Positions 16,569 to 25,137 of a stretch of DNA of 64,000 nt are shown piece by piece (position 1 is the stretch's first letter; each line of letters starts with the position of its first letter). The notes beneath the pieces were generated by a model. That model was not told the DNA's origin, made no database searches, and was given only the letters and a program-made list of their open reading frames with translations. Source of the DNA: Caldifermentibacillus hisashii (lineage in GTDB: Bacteria > Bacillota > Bacilli > Bacillales > Caldibacillaceae); the NCBI RefSeq assembly GCF_027568575.1, contig NZ_JANUVP010000009.1; one strand, given 5' to 3'. The position numbers were made by a program, and so were the translations under genes.

Positions 16569-17170
16569 GTGATTCCATCTCCTTCTATAAGTCCATTTTC
16601 TTCAAGAACATAAATTTTTCTGGAAAAATTTGCGTGACGTTTAAATAAAACACCCCTTGACATGAAAAAGTAGACCGGTTCATGGCTCGGTTTGTTGCGT
16701 GAATCAGGTACCGAAGATAGGATGTTAATTGGTAAAAAAGCACTCATTTTGATTAATTTATAGATTTTGTTTTTGATCGGGTAGATTTCAAAACCTAATC
16801 GATTGGAGCGAAAGTTTAATGAAGTAATCCCAATAAGTCCTTTTATTTGATGTTGTTTTGGATGTTTGGTCAGAAAGTCCGCGATACCGGGAAGGGAATC
16901 TTTGACCAGATGAAAAAAAACTTTACCCTTCTGAAACTCATTTTGAATCTGGCTGAGTTCGGATAATAACCGGACATTGTGAAAATGTATTTTCAGCAAT
17001 AAATCATTTTTTTGAATATGGGTACCATCTGCCAATACGACTGGATGTCCAAGGTAACGGGTAAGACGAACCCGAAAAATGTTCTTTCGATAATCGATAT
17101 AGGTTAACCGGGTAAATTGATAGTAGAGCGGGTCAAGTAAACGCCAGCAAAATAATATAACTTTACGCAT
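16565..17170 (-). CDS. ykoP: YkoP-like protein
   Basis: 201 residues of unknown function, basic, with an N-terminal segment MRKVILFCWRLLDPLYYQFT and GHPVVLADGTHIQKNDLLLKIHFHN, resembling YkoP. The frame is open to 17185, but GAGGGAG lies 6-7 bp before the ATG at 17170, which is chosen. Its stop overlaps the start of the glycosyltransferase gene by 4 bases, so the two are translationally coupled and presumably work together. It may prepare or recognise the acceptor; this is inference. Confidence 0.7.
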   Translation of the reverse strand: MRKVILFCWRLLDPLYYQFTRLTYIDYRKNIFRVRLTRYLGHPVVLADGTHIQKNDLLLKIHFHNVRLLSELSQIQNEFQKGKVFFHLVKDSLPGIADFLTKHPKQHQIKGLIGITSLNFRSNRLGFEIYPIKNKIYKLIKMSAFLPINILSSVPDSRNKPSHEPVYFFMSRGVLFKRHANFSRKIYVLEENGLIEGDGIT

Positions 17171-17399
17171 TTTTAACTCCCTCATTTTTCTTGTAAAACT
17201 ATTCCCTATTATTATTTGCCAAATGTATTATTTACAAAACTCCACCAGAGTATGTGGATAAGTGCTTCAATTGAAATTCAGTATATTTTGGTTTAATATG
17301 GTTAACACCAAAAGCCCATATTTTTAAATCTTATAGGAAAAAATCACAAAAGCTTGTTGTGAACAAATTTTCCGAAAAATAAAGAGAGGTTGATGATAA

Positions 17400-17786
17400 A
17401 TGTTGAAAGAATTTAAAGAATTTGCCATGAAAGGAAACGTAATCGATTTAGCTGTCGGGGTACTGATCGGTACGGCTTTTAATAAAATTGTATCTTCACT
17501 GGTAAATGACATCATAATGCCTATTTTTGCATTGATTATTGGAAAGGGCAGTTTTGAAAAATTAGCTTATAAAGATATTCACTATGGTTTATTTATCCAA
17601 TCGGTTGTCGATTTTTTAATTATTGGTTTTTCCTTATTTCTCGTTGTGAAGCTGTTTAACAAATTTCGGGATATCCGTGAAAAACATGAAGAAAAGGAAA
17701 AAGAAGAAAATGTGAGCAAGGAAGAACAACTATTGACGGAAATTCGTGATTTATTGAAGGAGAGCAGGACAAGTAAAGCTGAGTAA
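17400..17786 (+). CDS. mscL: Large-conductance mechanosensitive channel MscL
   Basis: 128 residues. FKEFAMKGNVIDLAVGVLIGTAFNKIV is the first pore helix of MscL with its diagnostic sequence. A second helix lies near residues 70-88, and an acidic/basic C-terminal helix follows. The pentameric channel opens under membrane tension to release solutes on osmotic downshock. GAGAGG lies 10 bp before the ATG. The upstream gap of about 230 bp holds no recognised element. Confidence 0.97.
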   Translation: MLKEFKEFAMKGNVIDLAVGVLIGTAFNKIVSSLVNDIIMPIFALIIGKGSFEKLAYKDIHYGLFIQSVVDFLIIGFSLFLVVKLFNKFRDIREKHEEKEKEENVSKEEQLLTEIRDLLKESRTSKAE

Positions 17787-17852
17787 CAATAGGTGAACCA
17801 GCCTTTATATGATAAAATAGGGATGGAAGTTAGCAAAAAGGGAGGGATCTCA

Positions 17853-18761
17853 TTGGTGAAAACTGCTTTTGAACAAATTGTAAATGTGAACAAAATCGGC
17901 AGCAAGAATGAAAAACACTTGCATGATATATTAACGTTGGCACAAGCTGAGAAAACGGTACCGGCAAAAAATGACAAGAAAAAGATTTTATTTTTAGGGA
18001 TTGACTTTCAAAATGATTTTATGGAAAATGGCGCGCTTGGTGTACCTGGGGCCCATAAAGACATTCAAAATGTAACAAAATTTATTTATCGTCATTTACA
18101 TAAAATCACAGACATTGCTGTTTCTTTAGACACACATCAGCCAAGGCAAATTTTCCATCCGTGCTGGTGGGAAGATCAAGCTGGAAATCACCCGCAGCCA
18201 TTGACAATCATTACAACTCAAGATATTGAAAGCGGGAAATGGATTCCTGTCTATGAAAAAGAAGAGAGCGTTGAATATGTGGTCAATCTTGAAAAATCCG
18301 GGAAAAAGCAATTATGCATTTGGCCGTATCATTGTATAGAAGGAACATACGGGTCCTCACTTGAAGGGCAATTCGCAAATATCATCTATTTTCATTCAGT
18401 CGTGCGTCGGACAAATGTCATCCGAATGGTAAAAGGGCTTTATCCGGCGACAGAAATGTACGGCATTTTCCGCCCTGAATACAGCAAAAACATTGAAGCA
18501 AATATTCGCTTGCTGGAATCAATGAGACATTATGATCAAATTATTATTGCCGGGGAAGCAAAATCTCACTGCGTATTGGAGTCGGTGATTCAGCTTGTTG
18601 AATATTTAAAAAGTGTAAAAGATGATCCGGCAAAAATTTATTTATTAGAAGATGGCATGAGTTCAATACCCGGATTTGAAGATGAAACCGAACAGGCTTA
18701 TCGTACATTAGTAAATAATGATGGCATTCACTTGGTCACATCAACCGAATTTGAATTATAA
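17853..18761 (+). CDS. Isochorismatase/nicotinamidase-like cysteine hydrolase
   Basis: 302 residues. LFLGIDFQNDFMENGALGVPGA gives the catalytic Asp, and GEAKSHCVLESV the nucleophilic Cys of the cysteine-hydrolase fold. VSLDTHQPRQIFHPCWW resembles the metal-binding stretch of nicotinamidases. It is longer than PncA (about 180-210), with about 45 extra N-terminal residues and a middle insertion, so the substrate may differ from nicotinamide. The start is TTG 17853 with GGAGG at 17841-17845; the frame extends upstream without ribosome site. Confidence 0.7.
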   Translation: MVKTAFEQIVNVNKIGSKNEKHLHDILTLAQAEKTVPAKNDKKKILFLGIDFQNDFMENGALGVPGAHKDIQNVTKFIYRHLHKITDIAVSLDTHQPRQIFHPCWWEDQAGNHPQPLTIITTQDIESGKWIPVYEKEESVEYVVNLEKSGKKQLCIWPYHCIEGTYGSSLEGQFANIIYFHSVVRRTNVIRMVKGLYPATEMYGIFRPEYSKNIEANIRLLESMRHYDQIIIAGEAKSHCVLESVIQLVEYLKSVKDDPAKIYLLEDGMSSIPGFEDETEQAYRTLVNNDGIHLVTSTEFEL

Positions 18762-18765
18762 TATG

Positions 18766-18805
18766 AAAAACCGGGACATCACCTTAGGGAGTCTCGGTTT
18801 TTTTC
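18766..18805 (+). terminator. Intrinsic terminator after the cysteine hydrolase gene
   Basis: AAACCGGGAC pairs with GTCTCGGTTT with one wobble, followed by a long T-run ending at 18804. Confidence 0.75.
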
Positions 18806-18809
18806 TTAG

Positions 18810-19067
18810 TATAAGAAAGTATAAAAATACAGGTAAATAACTCGGGATTAGTTTTATTGTCTAGCTCCGAGCGCCAGCGACTAGCAAACTTCACTCCCCT
18901 CCACTACGATAAGTCAACATCGGCTCGTCCCTCGCCGTGTTTCCTTTTCCTCGAAAAAGCTAATCGCTTTTTCTTCGTGCGATGTCTATTCGAGGAAGCA
19001 AATCTGTTCTCATTGCGGGGCGCTCCAGTTTGTACGTCGCTAAGCGGGCGCTCTGCGCTTTTCTTAT
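18810..19067 (+). repeat. Modular intergenic repeat, copy 1
   Basis: About 258 bp. It begins TATAAGAAAG and ends CTTTTCTTAT, an inverted terminal match. The core contains GAGCGCC...AGCGAC near the left end and GTCGCT...GGGCGCTC near the right, so the ends can fold on each other. A hairpin module (GAAAAAGC/GCTTTTTC) occurs once in the middle. It lies between two convergent genes. Near-identical copies occur at 23737 and 60400. Open frames inside it are not credible genes. Confidence 0.85.
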
Positions 19068-19095
19068 TACCAGTTAAAAGTGTTTCCTGTGTTCA

Positions 19096-19734
19096 TTATT
19101 TTTTTACTGCCTCTAAAATCCAAACAAATTTATTCATTCTATGAAACTGAACTGCAAACCCGTGTTTTTCAAAATTTTGTTTTAAAAAAGGAATGGTTGA
19201 ATAATATTCCGTTTGCAAATCAGCCAGCAGCCGGTTATATCCTCGTTTTTTCGTTTCTTCCAAGATTATTGTTTTTTCATGTTCAGATGCAAACATTGTA
19301 TCAGCAAAAACAATTTTACCATCTTTTGGAAGCATTTCTGCATAGATGGATATCGCTTTGTTTTTTTCTGCATCTGTTAAATGATGAAAAGCATAAGAAC
19401 TGACAATGGTTTGAATCGGTTTTATATTCGTAGGAAACAATAGAAAATCACCATCATAAATTTCCAATTGATTGATTTTTTGTTTAGCCAACGTACGCAT
19501 TTCCTTTGAGGGCTCAATTCCAATTACATCAAGCCCCTTATTTAACAACTTCTTCGTCAAATTACCCGTCCCGACACCAAATTCCAAAACATTGTCAATT
19601 GCTCGATTTGCAATTTCATTTAATATATCATCGTAATGAAGAAAAACTTCTTTATATTCGATATCATGCCCTGCAACAGTATCGTCATAGGTAGCTGCCC
19701 ATTCATCGAAAAGTGGATCAAATTCTCTTCCCAT
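19096..19734 (-). CDS. yrrT: SAM-dependent methyltransferase YrrT
   Basis: 212 residues. NVLEFGVGTGNLTKKLL is the class I SAM-binding motif and IGIEPS the acidic second motif. It resembles YrrT, which in B. subtilis heads the yrrT-mtnN-mccA-mccB operon for methionine-to-cysteine conversion. Here it is divergent from luxS-mccA-mccB. The start at 19734 has GGAGGT 6 bp upstream; the frame extends to 19806 but through its own promoter. Its methyl acceptor is unknown. Confidence 0.85.
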   Translation of the reverse strand: MGREFDPLFDEWAATYDDTVAGHDIEYKEVFLHYDDILNEIANRAIDNVLEFGVGTGNLTKKLLNKGLDVIGIEPSKEMRTLAKQKINQLEIYDGDFLLFPTNIKPIQTIVSSYAFHHLTDAEKNKAISIYAEMLPKDGKIVFADTMFASEHEKTIILEETKKRGYNRLLADLQTEYYSTIPFLKQNFEKHGFAVQFHRMNKFVWILEAVKK

Positions 19735-19763
19735 ATGAAGACCTCCAATAATTATATGCATAT

Positions 19764-19806
19764 AATTCCTATAAATATAGTATGAATTTCTCACACCTTT
19801 TGTCAA
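19764..19806 (-). promoter_or_regulatory. yrrT promoter with overlapping CymR-like operator
   Basis: On the minus strand TTGACA (19806-19801), 18 bp, TACTAT (19782-19777). The 22 bases 19785-19764 end in ATAGGAATT and fit 14 of 16 fixed positions of the CymR pattern TAWWNCNANTNNNATWGGAATT. CymR represses cysteine-synthesis genes in Bacillus. The site covers the -10 box. Confidence 0.65.
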
Positions 19807-19833
19807 TACTAATCATTTCTGTTCATTTTTACT

Positions 19834-19877
19834 TTGACAACTTGCCAGAAAAATATCATACTTATAAAGTAGGAATT
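19834..19877 (+). promoter_or_regulatory. luxS-mccAB promoter with a second CymR-like operator
   Basis: TTGACA (19834-19839), 17 bp, CATACT (19857-19862). Bases 19856-19877, starting TCATACT and ending TAGGAATT, match 13 of 16 fixed positions of the CymR pattern and share most bases with the site at the divergent yrrT promoter. The operator overlaps the -10. Confidence 0.6.
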
Positions 19878-19897
19878 ACATTTCGGAGGTGGATGTC

Positions 19898-20365
19898 ATG
19901 GAAGTTAAAAAAATGAATGTGGAAAGTTTTAATTTGGATCATACGAAAGTTAAAGCGCCATATGTCCGTTTAGCCAGCGTCAGTGAAGGGGCAAATGGGG
20001 ATAAAATATATAAATACGATGTTCGTTTCTGCCAACCGAATCAAGAGCATATGGAAATGCCGGCGCTTCATTCTCTAGAACATCTAATGGCTGAGCATAT
20101 CCGTAACCATCATCACACGATTTTCGATGTCAGTCCAATGGGTTGCCAAACTGGTTTTTATGTATCGATCATTAATGACGGTGATTATGATGCGTTTCTT
20201 CAATTATTGGAAAAAACTTTACAAGATGTGGTAAATGCAACAGAAGTTCCGGCTTGTAATGAAGTGCAATGCGGCTGGGCGGCCAGTCATAGCTTGGAAG
20301 GTGCAAAAGAAATTGCCCGAAAGATGCTCGCTAAAAAAGCTGAATGGAAAGAGATTTTTGCATAA
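19898..20365 (+). CDS. luxS: S-ribosylhomocysteine lyase LuxS
   Basis: 155 residues, normal length. The metal site is HSLEH (His58, His62) plus Cys125 in NEVQCGW; MGCQTG carries the catalytic Cys83. LuxS splits S-ribosylhomocysteine into homocysteine and the AI-2 precursor DPD. GGAGG at 19885-19890 favours the ATG at 19898 over a GTG at 19889. It heads an operon with mccA and mccB, occupying the place that mtnN has in B. subtilis. Its product homocysteine is the direct substrate of MccA, so its main role here is probably sulfur recycling. Confidence 0.97.
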   Translation: MEVKKMNVESFNLDHTKVKAPYVRLASVSEGANGDKIYKYDVRFCQPNQEHMEMPALHSLEHLMAEHIRNHHHTIFDVSPMGCQTGFYVSIINDGDYDAFLQLLEKTLQDVVNATEVPACNEVQCGWAASHSLEGAKEIARKMLAKKAEWKEIFA

Positions 20366-20377
20366 GGATGTTTGAAA

Positions 20378-21298
20378 ATGGGACTTTTTAACAATATACA
20401 GGAGACGATTGGTCGGACACCTCTAGTGAAAATCAACCATCATCCGTTTAAGGAGCGAGCGCAAATTTTTGCCAAACTGGAATATATGAATCCGGGTGGC
20501 AGTGTAAAAGACCGATTGGGGAAAAAGCTGTTGGAAGAAGCCCTTCGAACAAAGAAAATCTCTCCGAAAGGGACACTTATTGAGCCGACTGCCGGAAATA
20601 CCGGAATAGGTCTTGCACTAGCTGCCATTCATACGGATGTCAAAGTGATTTGTGTCGTACCAGAAAAATTTAGCATTGAAAAGCAAATGTTGATGAAAGC
20701 ATTGGGCGCACAAGTCATTCATACACCAACGGAAAAAGGAATGGAAGGGGCCATTGAAAAGGCAAAACAATTAGCGGCCGAAATCCCTGACTCGCATATT
20801 CCGTTACAGTTTGAAAATGAAGTGAATCCATTAACGTATTATGAAACACTTGGTCCTGAAATTGTCAAAGAACTGGACGGAAAAGTAGATATATTTATAG
20901 CAGGGGCGGGTAGTGGCGGCACGTTTACCGGTACCGCCCGTTTTTTAAAGGAATTTAATAAACATATAAAAACGGTCATTGTTGAACCTCAAGGATCGAT
21001 TCTAAATGGTGGTGTGCCGGGTCCGCATAAAACAGAAGGGATTGGCATGGAGTTTATTCCTTCTTTTATTAATCCCGACTATTTTGATAAAATTTATACG
21101 ATTTCAGATGAAGAAGCTTTTTATCAAGTGAAGCAATTGGCAAGGTTGGAAGGAATGTTGGTCGGAAGCTCTTCCGGGGCTGCATTTGCTGCTGCATTGA
21201 AGGAAGCAGAAAACACCACAAAGGAAGGGGCAAATATCATCGTTATTTTCCCTGACAGCAGTGAGCGCTATTTATCAAAAAATATCTATGAATTTTAA
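20378..21298 (+). CDS. mccA: Cystathionine beta-synthase / O-acetylserine-dependent MccA
   Basis: 306 residues of the PLP fold type II family. The PLP lysine is Lys44 in NPGGSVKDR; PTAGNTGIG and GSGGTFTG bind the cofactor phosphate. In Bacillus MccA condenses homocysteine with O-acetylserine to cystathionine. AAGGA at 20364-20368 is 9 bp from the ATG at 20378, preferred over TTG 20372. It is 12 bp after luxS and overlaps the open frame of mccB. CysK would be a close alternative, but the operon context supports MccA. Confidence 0.9.
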   Translation: MGLFNNIQETIGRTPLVKINHHPFKERAQIFAKLEYMNPGGSVKDRLGKKLLEEALRTKKISPKGTLIEPTAGNTGIGLALAAIHTDVKVICVVPEKFSIEKQMLMKALGAQVIHTPTEKGMEGAIEKAKQLAAEIPDSHIPLQFENEVNPLTYYETLGPEIVKELDGKVDIFIAGAGSGGTFTGTARFLKEFNKHIKTVIVEPQGSILNGGVPGPHKTEGIGMEFIPSFINPDYFDKIYTISDEEAFYQVKQLARLEGMLVGSSSGAAFAAALKEAENTTKEGANIIVIFPDSSERYLSKNIYEF

Positions 21299-21314
21299 AT
21301 TGGAGGGAAGCGAT

Positions 21315-22448
21315 TTGCGAAAAAAGACATTAATGATTCACGGGGGTATTTCGCGTGACGAACAAACTGGTGCGGTATCCATTCCGGTCTCACATGCAAG
21401 TACGTTTAAACAGAATGGAGTCGGAAACTTTAAATATGAATACGCCAGGACCGGGAATCCGACTCGTGAGGCTTTGGAAGCAATCATCCGTGATCTAGAA
21501 GGCGGTGTCGCCGGTTTTGCCTTTAGTTCAGGCATGGCTGCGATTTCCGCTGTTATGCACTTATTTAAAGGCGGGGACCATATTATTTTAACGGATGATG
21601 TATACGGTGGTACATTTCGTTTAGCCACAAAAATTTTGAACCGATATCAAATTGATGTAAGCTTTGTCGACACAAGTGATGCGGAACAAGTAAGAAAAGC
21701 GATTCAATCGAATACAAAAGCGATTTATATCGAAACGCCGACAAACCCGTTGTTAAAAGTAACAAATATCCGAGAAATCGCAGCAATGGCCAAAGAAAAT
21801 GATTTGCTCGTCATTGTCGATAATACTTTTGCCACTCCTTATTGGCAAAACCCATTGGAGCTTGGGGCGGATATTGTTCTCCACAGTGCGACGAAATATT
21901 TAGGTGGTCACAGTGATGTGGTTGCCGGTGTGGCAGTTGTTGGATCTGACCGGTTGGCCCGTGAACTTCACTTTATTCAAAATTCAGTAGGTGCCGTCCT
22001 CGGTCCGGATGATAGTTGGCTGTTAATCCGTGGCATTAAAACATTAGCCATTCGCATGGAGGAAATTGAGGCGAATACAAAGGCTATTGCTGAATTTTTG
22101 CAAGAGCATCCGAAAGTGAGAAGAGTATTTTATCCTGGCTTTCCGACACATATTGGGCATGAAGTTCATAAAAGCCAAGCACGCGGATTTGGTGGAATGA
22201 TTTCCTTTGACGTTGGAAGCGGTGAATTAGCAGAACAAGTGCTGGCCAAAACAAAGATTTTCACATTAGCAGAAAGCCTCGGCGCTGTCGAAAGTTTAAT
22301 TTCATTACCGGCAAAAATGACGCACGCTTCGATACCAAAAGAAAGAAGAGAACAATTAGGGATTACCGATGGACTTATTCGTATTTCTGTCGGAATTGAA
22401 GATGTTCAAGATTTAATTGAAGACTTGAAAACTGCATTGGATAGTTAA
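21315..22448 (+). CDS. mccB: Cystathionine gamma-lyase / homocysteine lyase MccB
   Basis: 377 residues, Cys/Met-metabolism PLP family. The PLP lysine is Lys194 in HSATKYLGGHSD. It cleaves cystathionine to cysteine, ammonia and 2-oxobutyrate. The start is TTG 21315 with GGAGGG 7 bp upstream. A longer open frame starting within mccA has no ribosome site. It is the last gene of luxS-mccA-mccB and completes conversion of SRH sulfur to cysteine. Confidence 0.92.
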   Translation: MRKKTLMIHGGISRDEQTGAVSIPVSHASTFKQNGVGNFKYEYARTGNPTREALEAIIRDLEGGVAGFAFSSGMAAISAVMHLFKGGDHIILTDDVYGGTFRLATKILNRYQIDVSFVDTSDAEQVRKAIQSNTKAIYIETPTNPLLKVTNIREIAAMAKENDLLVIVDNTFATPYWQNPLELGADIVLHSATKYLGGHSDVVAGVAVVGSDRLARELHFIQNSVGAVLGPDDSWLLIRGIKTLAIRMEEIEANTKAIAEFLQEHPKVRRVFYPGFPTHIGHEVHKSQARGFGGMISFDVGSGELAEQVLAKTKIFTLAESLGAVESLISLPAKMTHASIPKERREQLGITDGLIRISVGIEDVQDLIEDLKTALDS

Positions 22449-22459
22449 AAGCAGTTGTT

Positions 22460-22495
22460 AAAAATGGATCCGAATAGGCGGATCCATTTTTAATA
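22460..22495. terminator. Bidirectional terminator between mccB and an MFS gene
   Basis: AAAAATGGATCCG (22460-22472) pairs perfectly over 13 bp with CGGATCCATTTTT (22479-22491). It overlaps the stop codon of the convergent MFS gene. Confidence 0.9.
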
Positions 22496-23656
22496 CCCGG
22501 ATACCTCTTTATTTGCTAAAAAATGGCTGTTTCTTTTTAAAATGGCAAAGCTGCCAATACTCATTACCAACAAAAATACAGCTGCACTGAAAAACGCTCC
22601 GGTAGGTGTCAGTGAAAATGCCCCGGTAATCGATGTTCCGAGGAATGAACCTAATGAATAAAAAGCATAGAAAATTCCATAGGCTTTCCCTCGAATATGT
22701 TGAGAAGAATATTTCGCAACAAGGCTACTCATCGATGGGAAAATGAGTGCGAAACCGATTCCATATATAAGCATGCTCATAAGCAAGAATGTAAAATTAA
22801 AGGCAAAACCGGCGACTGCTTGAGCAACGGCAATGATAACAAGACCGATGGGTAATAGCCATTCATAATGAAATCGATCAAACACCCGATTGGTCGGCAG
22901 CATAAAAATCAAAATAGCGACAATCCCAAAGATACTCATTAGCATTCCGCTGATATGGTTTGCCAACTCAAGTCCATCCACTTTTAATGGCAACATATAG
23001 GCAAGGATACCTTGAGAAGCCGATAATGATAGTGCACCAAGAAAAGCGAATAATAAACCTTTGTTTTTAAAAAGTTCTTGAATTTTTCCTTTATTGTTTC
23101 CACGAACCACATCTTTTTGTTTTTCTATTGAATTTAATAACGCTGTCAAAACACATGCGAAAATCATCAGGCAACCAATGATGAAATAGACGGTTTCGCT
23201 GCCACTTTTCGCAGAGACAATACCTGCAAAGGCCGGTCCGCCAATTGCCGATAAACCAACTGCTGCACCTGAGAACGCCATGGTTTTCCCGCTCTTTTTA
23301 TTTTTATTCGATAAGGACAAGTACGTAAAAGCAGCAGGTGTAATAATCCCTGCGCTAAGTCCGTTCATAAAACGAATGGCAAGTAACTGCATTGGGGAAG
23401 TAGCAATAGCATAAAGAAGTAAAATTACCCCATTTACCAAAAATCCATAGAGCATTACTTGTTTTGGTCCTTTATGATCAACGAAATAACCGGAGAAAAA
23501 ATTGCTGAACAAATTGGATAAAGAATAAGCTCCGACAATAAAACCGATGAGTCCTGTGCTGGCTCCTAAACTTTGGGCATATGTGCTTGTGATCGGAAAT
23601 TGGGCAAACAGGTCGATAAATGAAATGAAAATAAGAAAATAAAGGATAAAAGGCAA
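22490..23656 (-). CDS. Major facilitator superfamily transporter
   Basis: 388 residues with 12 predicted helices. GYFVDHKGPKQVM is an MFS motif A and AIRFMNGLSAGIITPA resembles motif B. The frame is open to 23713, but AAAGGAG at the right distance points to a TTG at 23656 (MPFILYFLIF...), placing helix 1 at the very N-terminus. The substrate is unknown; sequence style suggests a DHA1 efflux pump. A repeat element begins 80 bp upstream of the start, so the promoter must lie in that short interval or in the repeat. Confidence 0.82.
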   Translation of the reverse strand: MPFILYFLIFISFIDLFAQFPITSTYAQSLGASTGLIGFIVGAYSLSNLFSNFFSGYFVDHKGPKQVMLYGFLVNGVILLLYAIATSPMQLLAIRFMNGLSAGIITPAAFTYLSLSNKNKKSGKTMAFSGAAVGLSAIGGPAFAGIVSAKSGSETVYFIIGCLMIFACVLTALLNSIEKQKDVVRGNNKGKIQELFKNKGLLFAFLGALSLSASQGILAYMLPLKVDGLELANHISGMLMSIFGIVAILIFMLPTNRVFDRFHYEWLLPIGLVIIAVAQAVAGFAFNFTFLLMSMLIYGIGFALIFPSMSSLVAKYSSQHIRGKAYGIFYAFYSLGSFLGTSITGAFSLTPTGAFFSAAVFLLVMSIGSFAILKRNSHFLANKEVSGY

Positions 23657-23736
23657 TGGACCGTCTCCTTTCCTTATATTATTTGGGCGGTATTGTCCAG
23701 CTGGAGTCGCCAAGTGAACCCTACGCTTTTTTATAG

Positions 23737-24232
23737 TATAAGAAAGAATAAAAATACAAGCAATTAACTTGGGATTAGTTTTATTGTCTAGCTACGAGCG
23801 CCAGCGACTGAGAAACTAGCTCCCCTTTAATGTGCTCCTGCGCCATAGCCTATTCGAGGAAGCGGATGTTCAGCTCGTCGCAAAGCTTCATGAAGTATTT
23901 CATGGAAGATTACTCATGAAGTTCGCTCAAGTAGTAGCTTCACTACGATAAGTCAACATCGGCTCGTCCCTCGCCGTGTTTCCTTTTCCTTAGAAAAAGC
24001 TACTCGCATTTTCTTCGTGCGATGCTTATTCAAGGAAGATTATTCAGAGTCCTCGAAAATGCATTCGCATTTTCTTCGTGCGATGCTTATTCAAGGAAGA
24101 TTATTCAGAGTCCTCGAAAAAGCTAATCGCTTTTTCTTCGTGCGATGCCTATTCGAGGAAGCAAATCTGTTCTCATTGCGGGGCGCTCCAGTTTGTACGT
24201 CGCTAAGCGGGCGCTCTGCGCTTTTCTTATAA
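23737..24232 (+). repeat. Modular intergenic repeat, copy 2 (longest)
   Basis: About 496 bp, same ends as copy 1 (TATAAGAAAG ... CTTTTCTTATA). It carries extra modules. A unit of about 61 bp containing GAAAATGC/GCATTTTC and GCTTATTCAAGGAAGATTA is tandemly repeated near 24000-24120. An additional hairpin module around 23880-23940 contains CTTCATGAAG. Module number is the main difference among the three copies. Confidence 0.85.
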
Positions 24233-24299
24233 TATATTCCAATAAACATATCAATGTAAGTATAACATGGCATATATAAAAAATGTTGGAAAAAGTAAT

Positions 24300-24330
24300 A
24301 AACAGGGAATAGCTAATGTATTCCCTGTTT
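24300..24330 (-). terminator. Terminator of msrA
   Basis: AAACAGGGAAT (24300-24310) pairs with ATTCCCTGTTT (24320-24330). It stands just after the msrA stop on the minus strand. Confidence 0.75.
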
Positions 24331-24339
24331 TAGAATGGA

Positions 24340-24873
24340 TTATATTTCATTCCAGTGTTTTTTAATAAATTCGTCCCGACCGGATTTTTGGCGATCTTCA
24401 ATATAATCTTCCGGGCTTTTTTTGTAAAAGTCTTGATGGTACTCTTCTGCAGGATAAAACGGTGCGGCCGGTAAAATTTTTGTGGCAATCGGCTTAGTAA
24501 ACATACCACTTTGTTCCAGTTCTTTTTTTGTTGTTTCCGCAATCCTTTTTTGTTCTTCCGTATGATAAAAAATCGCTGTTCGATATTGACTACCTCGGTC
24601 GTGAAACTGTCCATCCGGGTCGGTCGGGTCAATTTGTTGCCAATATATTTGAATAATCGTTTCATAACGAATGATGGTCGGGTCGTAAGTAATCTGGACG
24701 ACTTCATAATGGCCTGTCGTTCCGGTTTTTACTTGTTCGTAAGTCGGATTTTCAACGTGTCCCCCTGAGTAACCGGATATAACACTTATAACACCGTCCC
24801 ATTGGTCAAAAGGTTTTACCATACACCAGAAACACCCGCCGGCAAAGGTTGCTTTTTCTAATTTATTGTTCAT
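24340..24873 (-). CDS. msrA: Peptide-methionine (S)-S-oxide reductase MsrA
   Basis: 177 residues. AGGCFWCMVKPFD has the catalytic GCFWC motif (Cys14), and HYEVVQITYDP and FHDRGSQYR are conserved MsrA stretches. It reduces methionine-S-sulfoxide in proteins and free methionine in the cytosol. MsrB is not fused and not adjacent. Resolving cysteines of the usual C-terminal tail are not seen (the protein ends HWNEI), so recycling may use Cys17 or thioredoxin directly. Confidence 0.95.
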   Translation of the reverse strand: MNNKLEKATFAGGCFWCMVKPFDQWDGVISVISGYSGGHVENPTYEQVKTGTTGHYEVVQITYDPTIIRYETIIQIYWQQIDPTDPDGQFHDRGSQYRTAIFYHTEEQKRIAETTKKELEQSGMFTKPIATKILPAAPFYPAEEYHQDFYKKSPEDYIEDRQKSGRDEFIKKHWNEI

Positions 24874-24981
24874 TTCATCATCTCCAGAGAATTGCTGTGT
24901 CTTTTATTTATAATAAAGATTGTATCATCAATTGGAAAATAAACAATGATTCCTATTCAAAAAATCCATTTTTATCACTAA

Positions 24982-25080
24982 GGAAATTATATTTCCAGCA
25001 ATGATCCCGATTCGATGAAGGTCATAACCAAGGAAAGCTTTACAGGAACAATTGCTGGGTTCAATGAAATAGAAGTATAA
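24982..25080 (+). pseudogene. Possible C-terminal remnant of a lost gene
   Basis: A 32-codon stretch without start signals reads GNYISSNDPDSMKV... to ...AGFNEIEV and then TAA. Its composition resembles the end of a real protein rather than intergenic DNA, whose neighbours are far more AT-rich. I do not recognise the family. The rest of the 264-bp gap shows nothing. Confidence 0.2.
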
Positions 25081-25137
25081 AATTAAAAAAATAACTCAAT
25101 CTAAAGGTGAACGTATCAAACGGAAAAGGAGGATATT

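Noticed and set aside
24017..24232. Open frames inside the modular repeats (also 18857 and 60527)
   Set aside because: They arise from repeated non-coding hairpin modules; the same peptide recurs in all copies and lacks a ribosome site.
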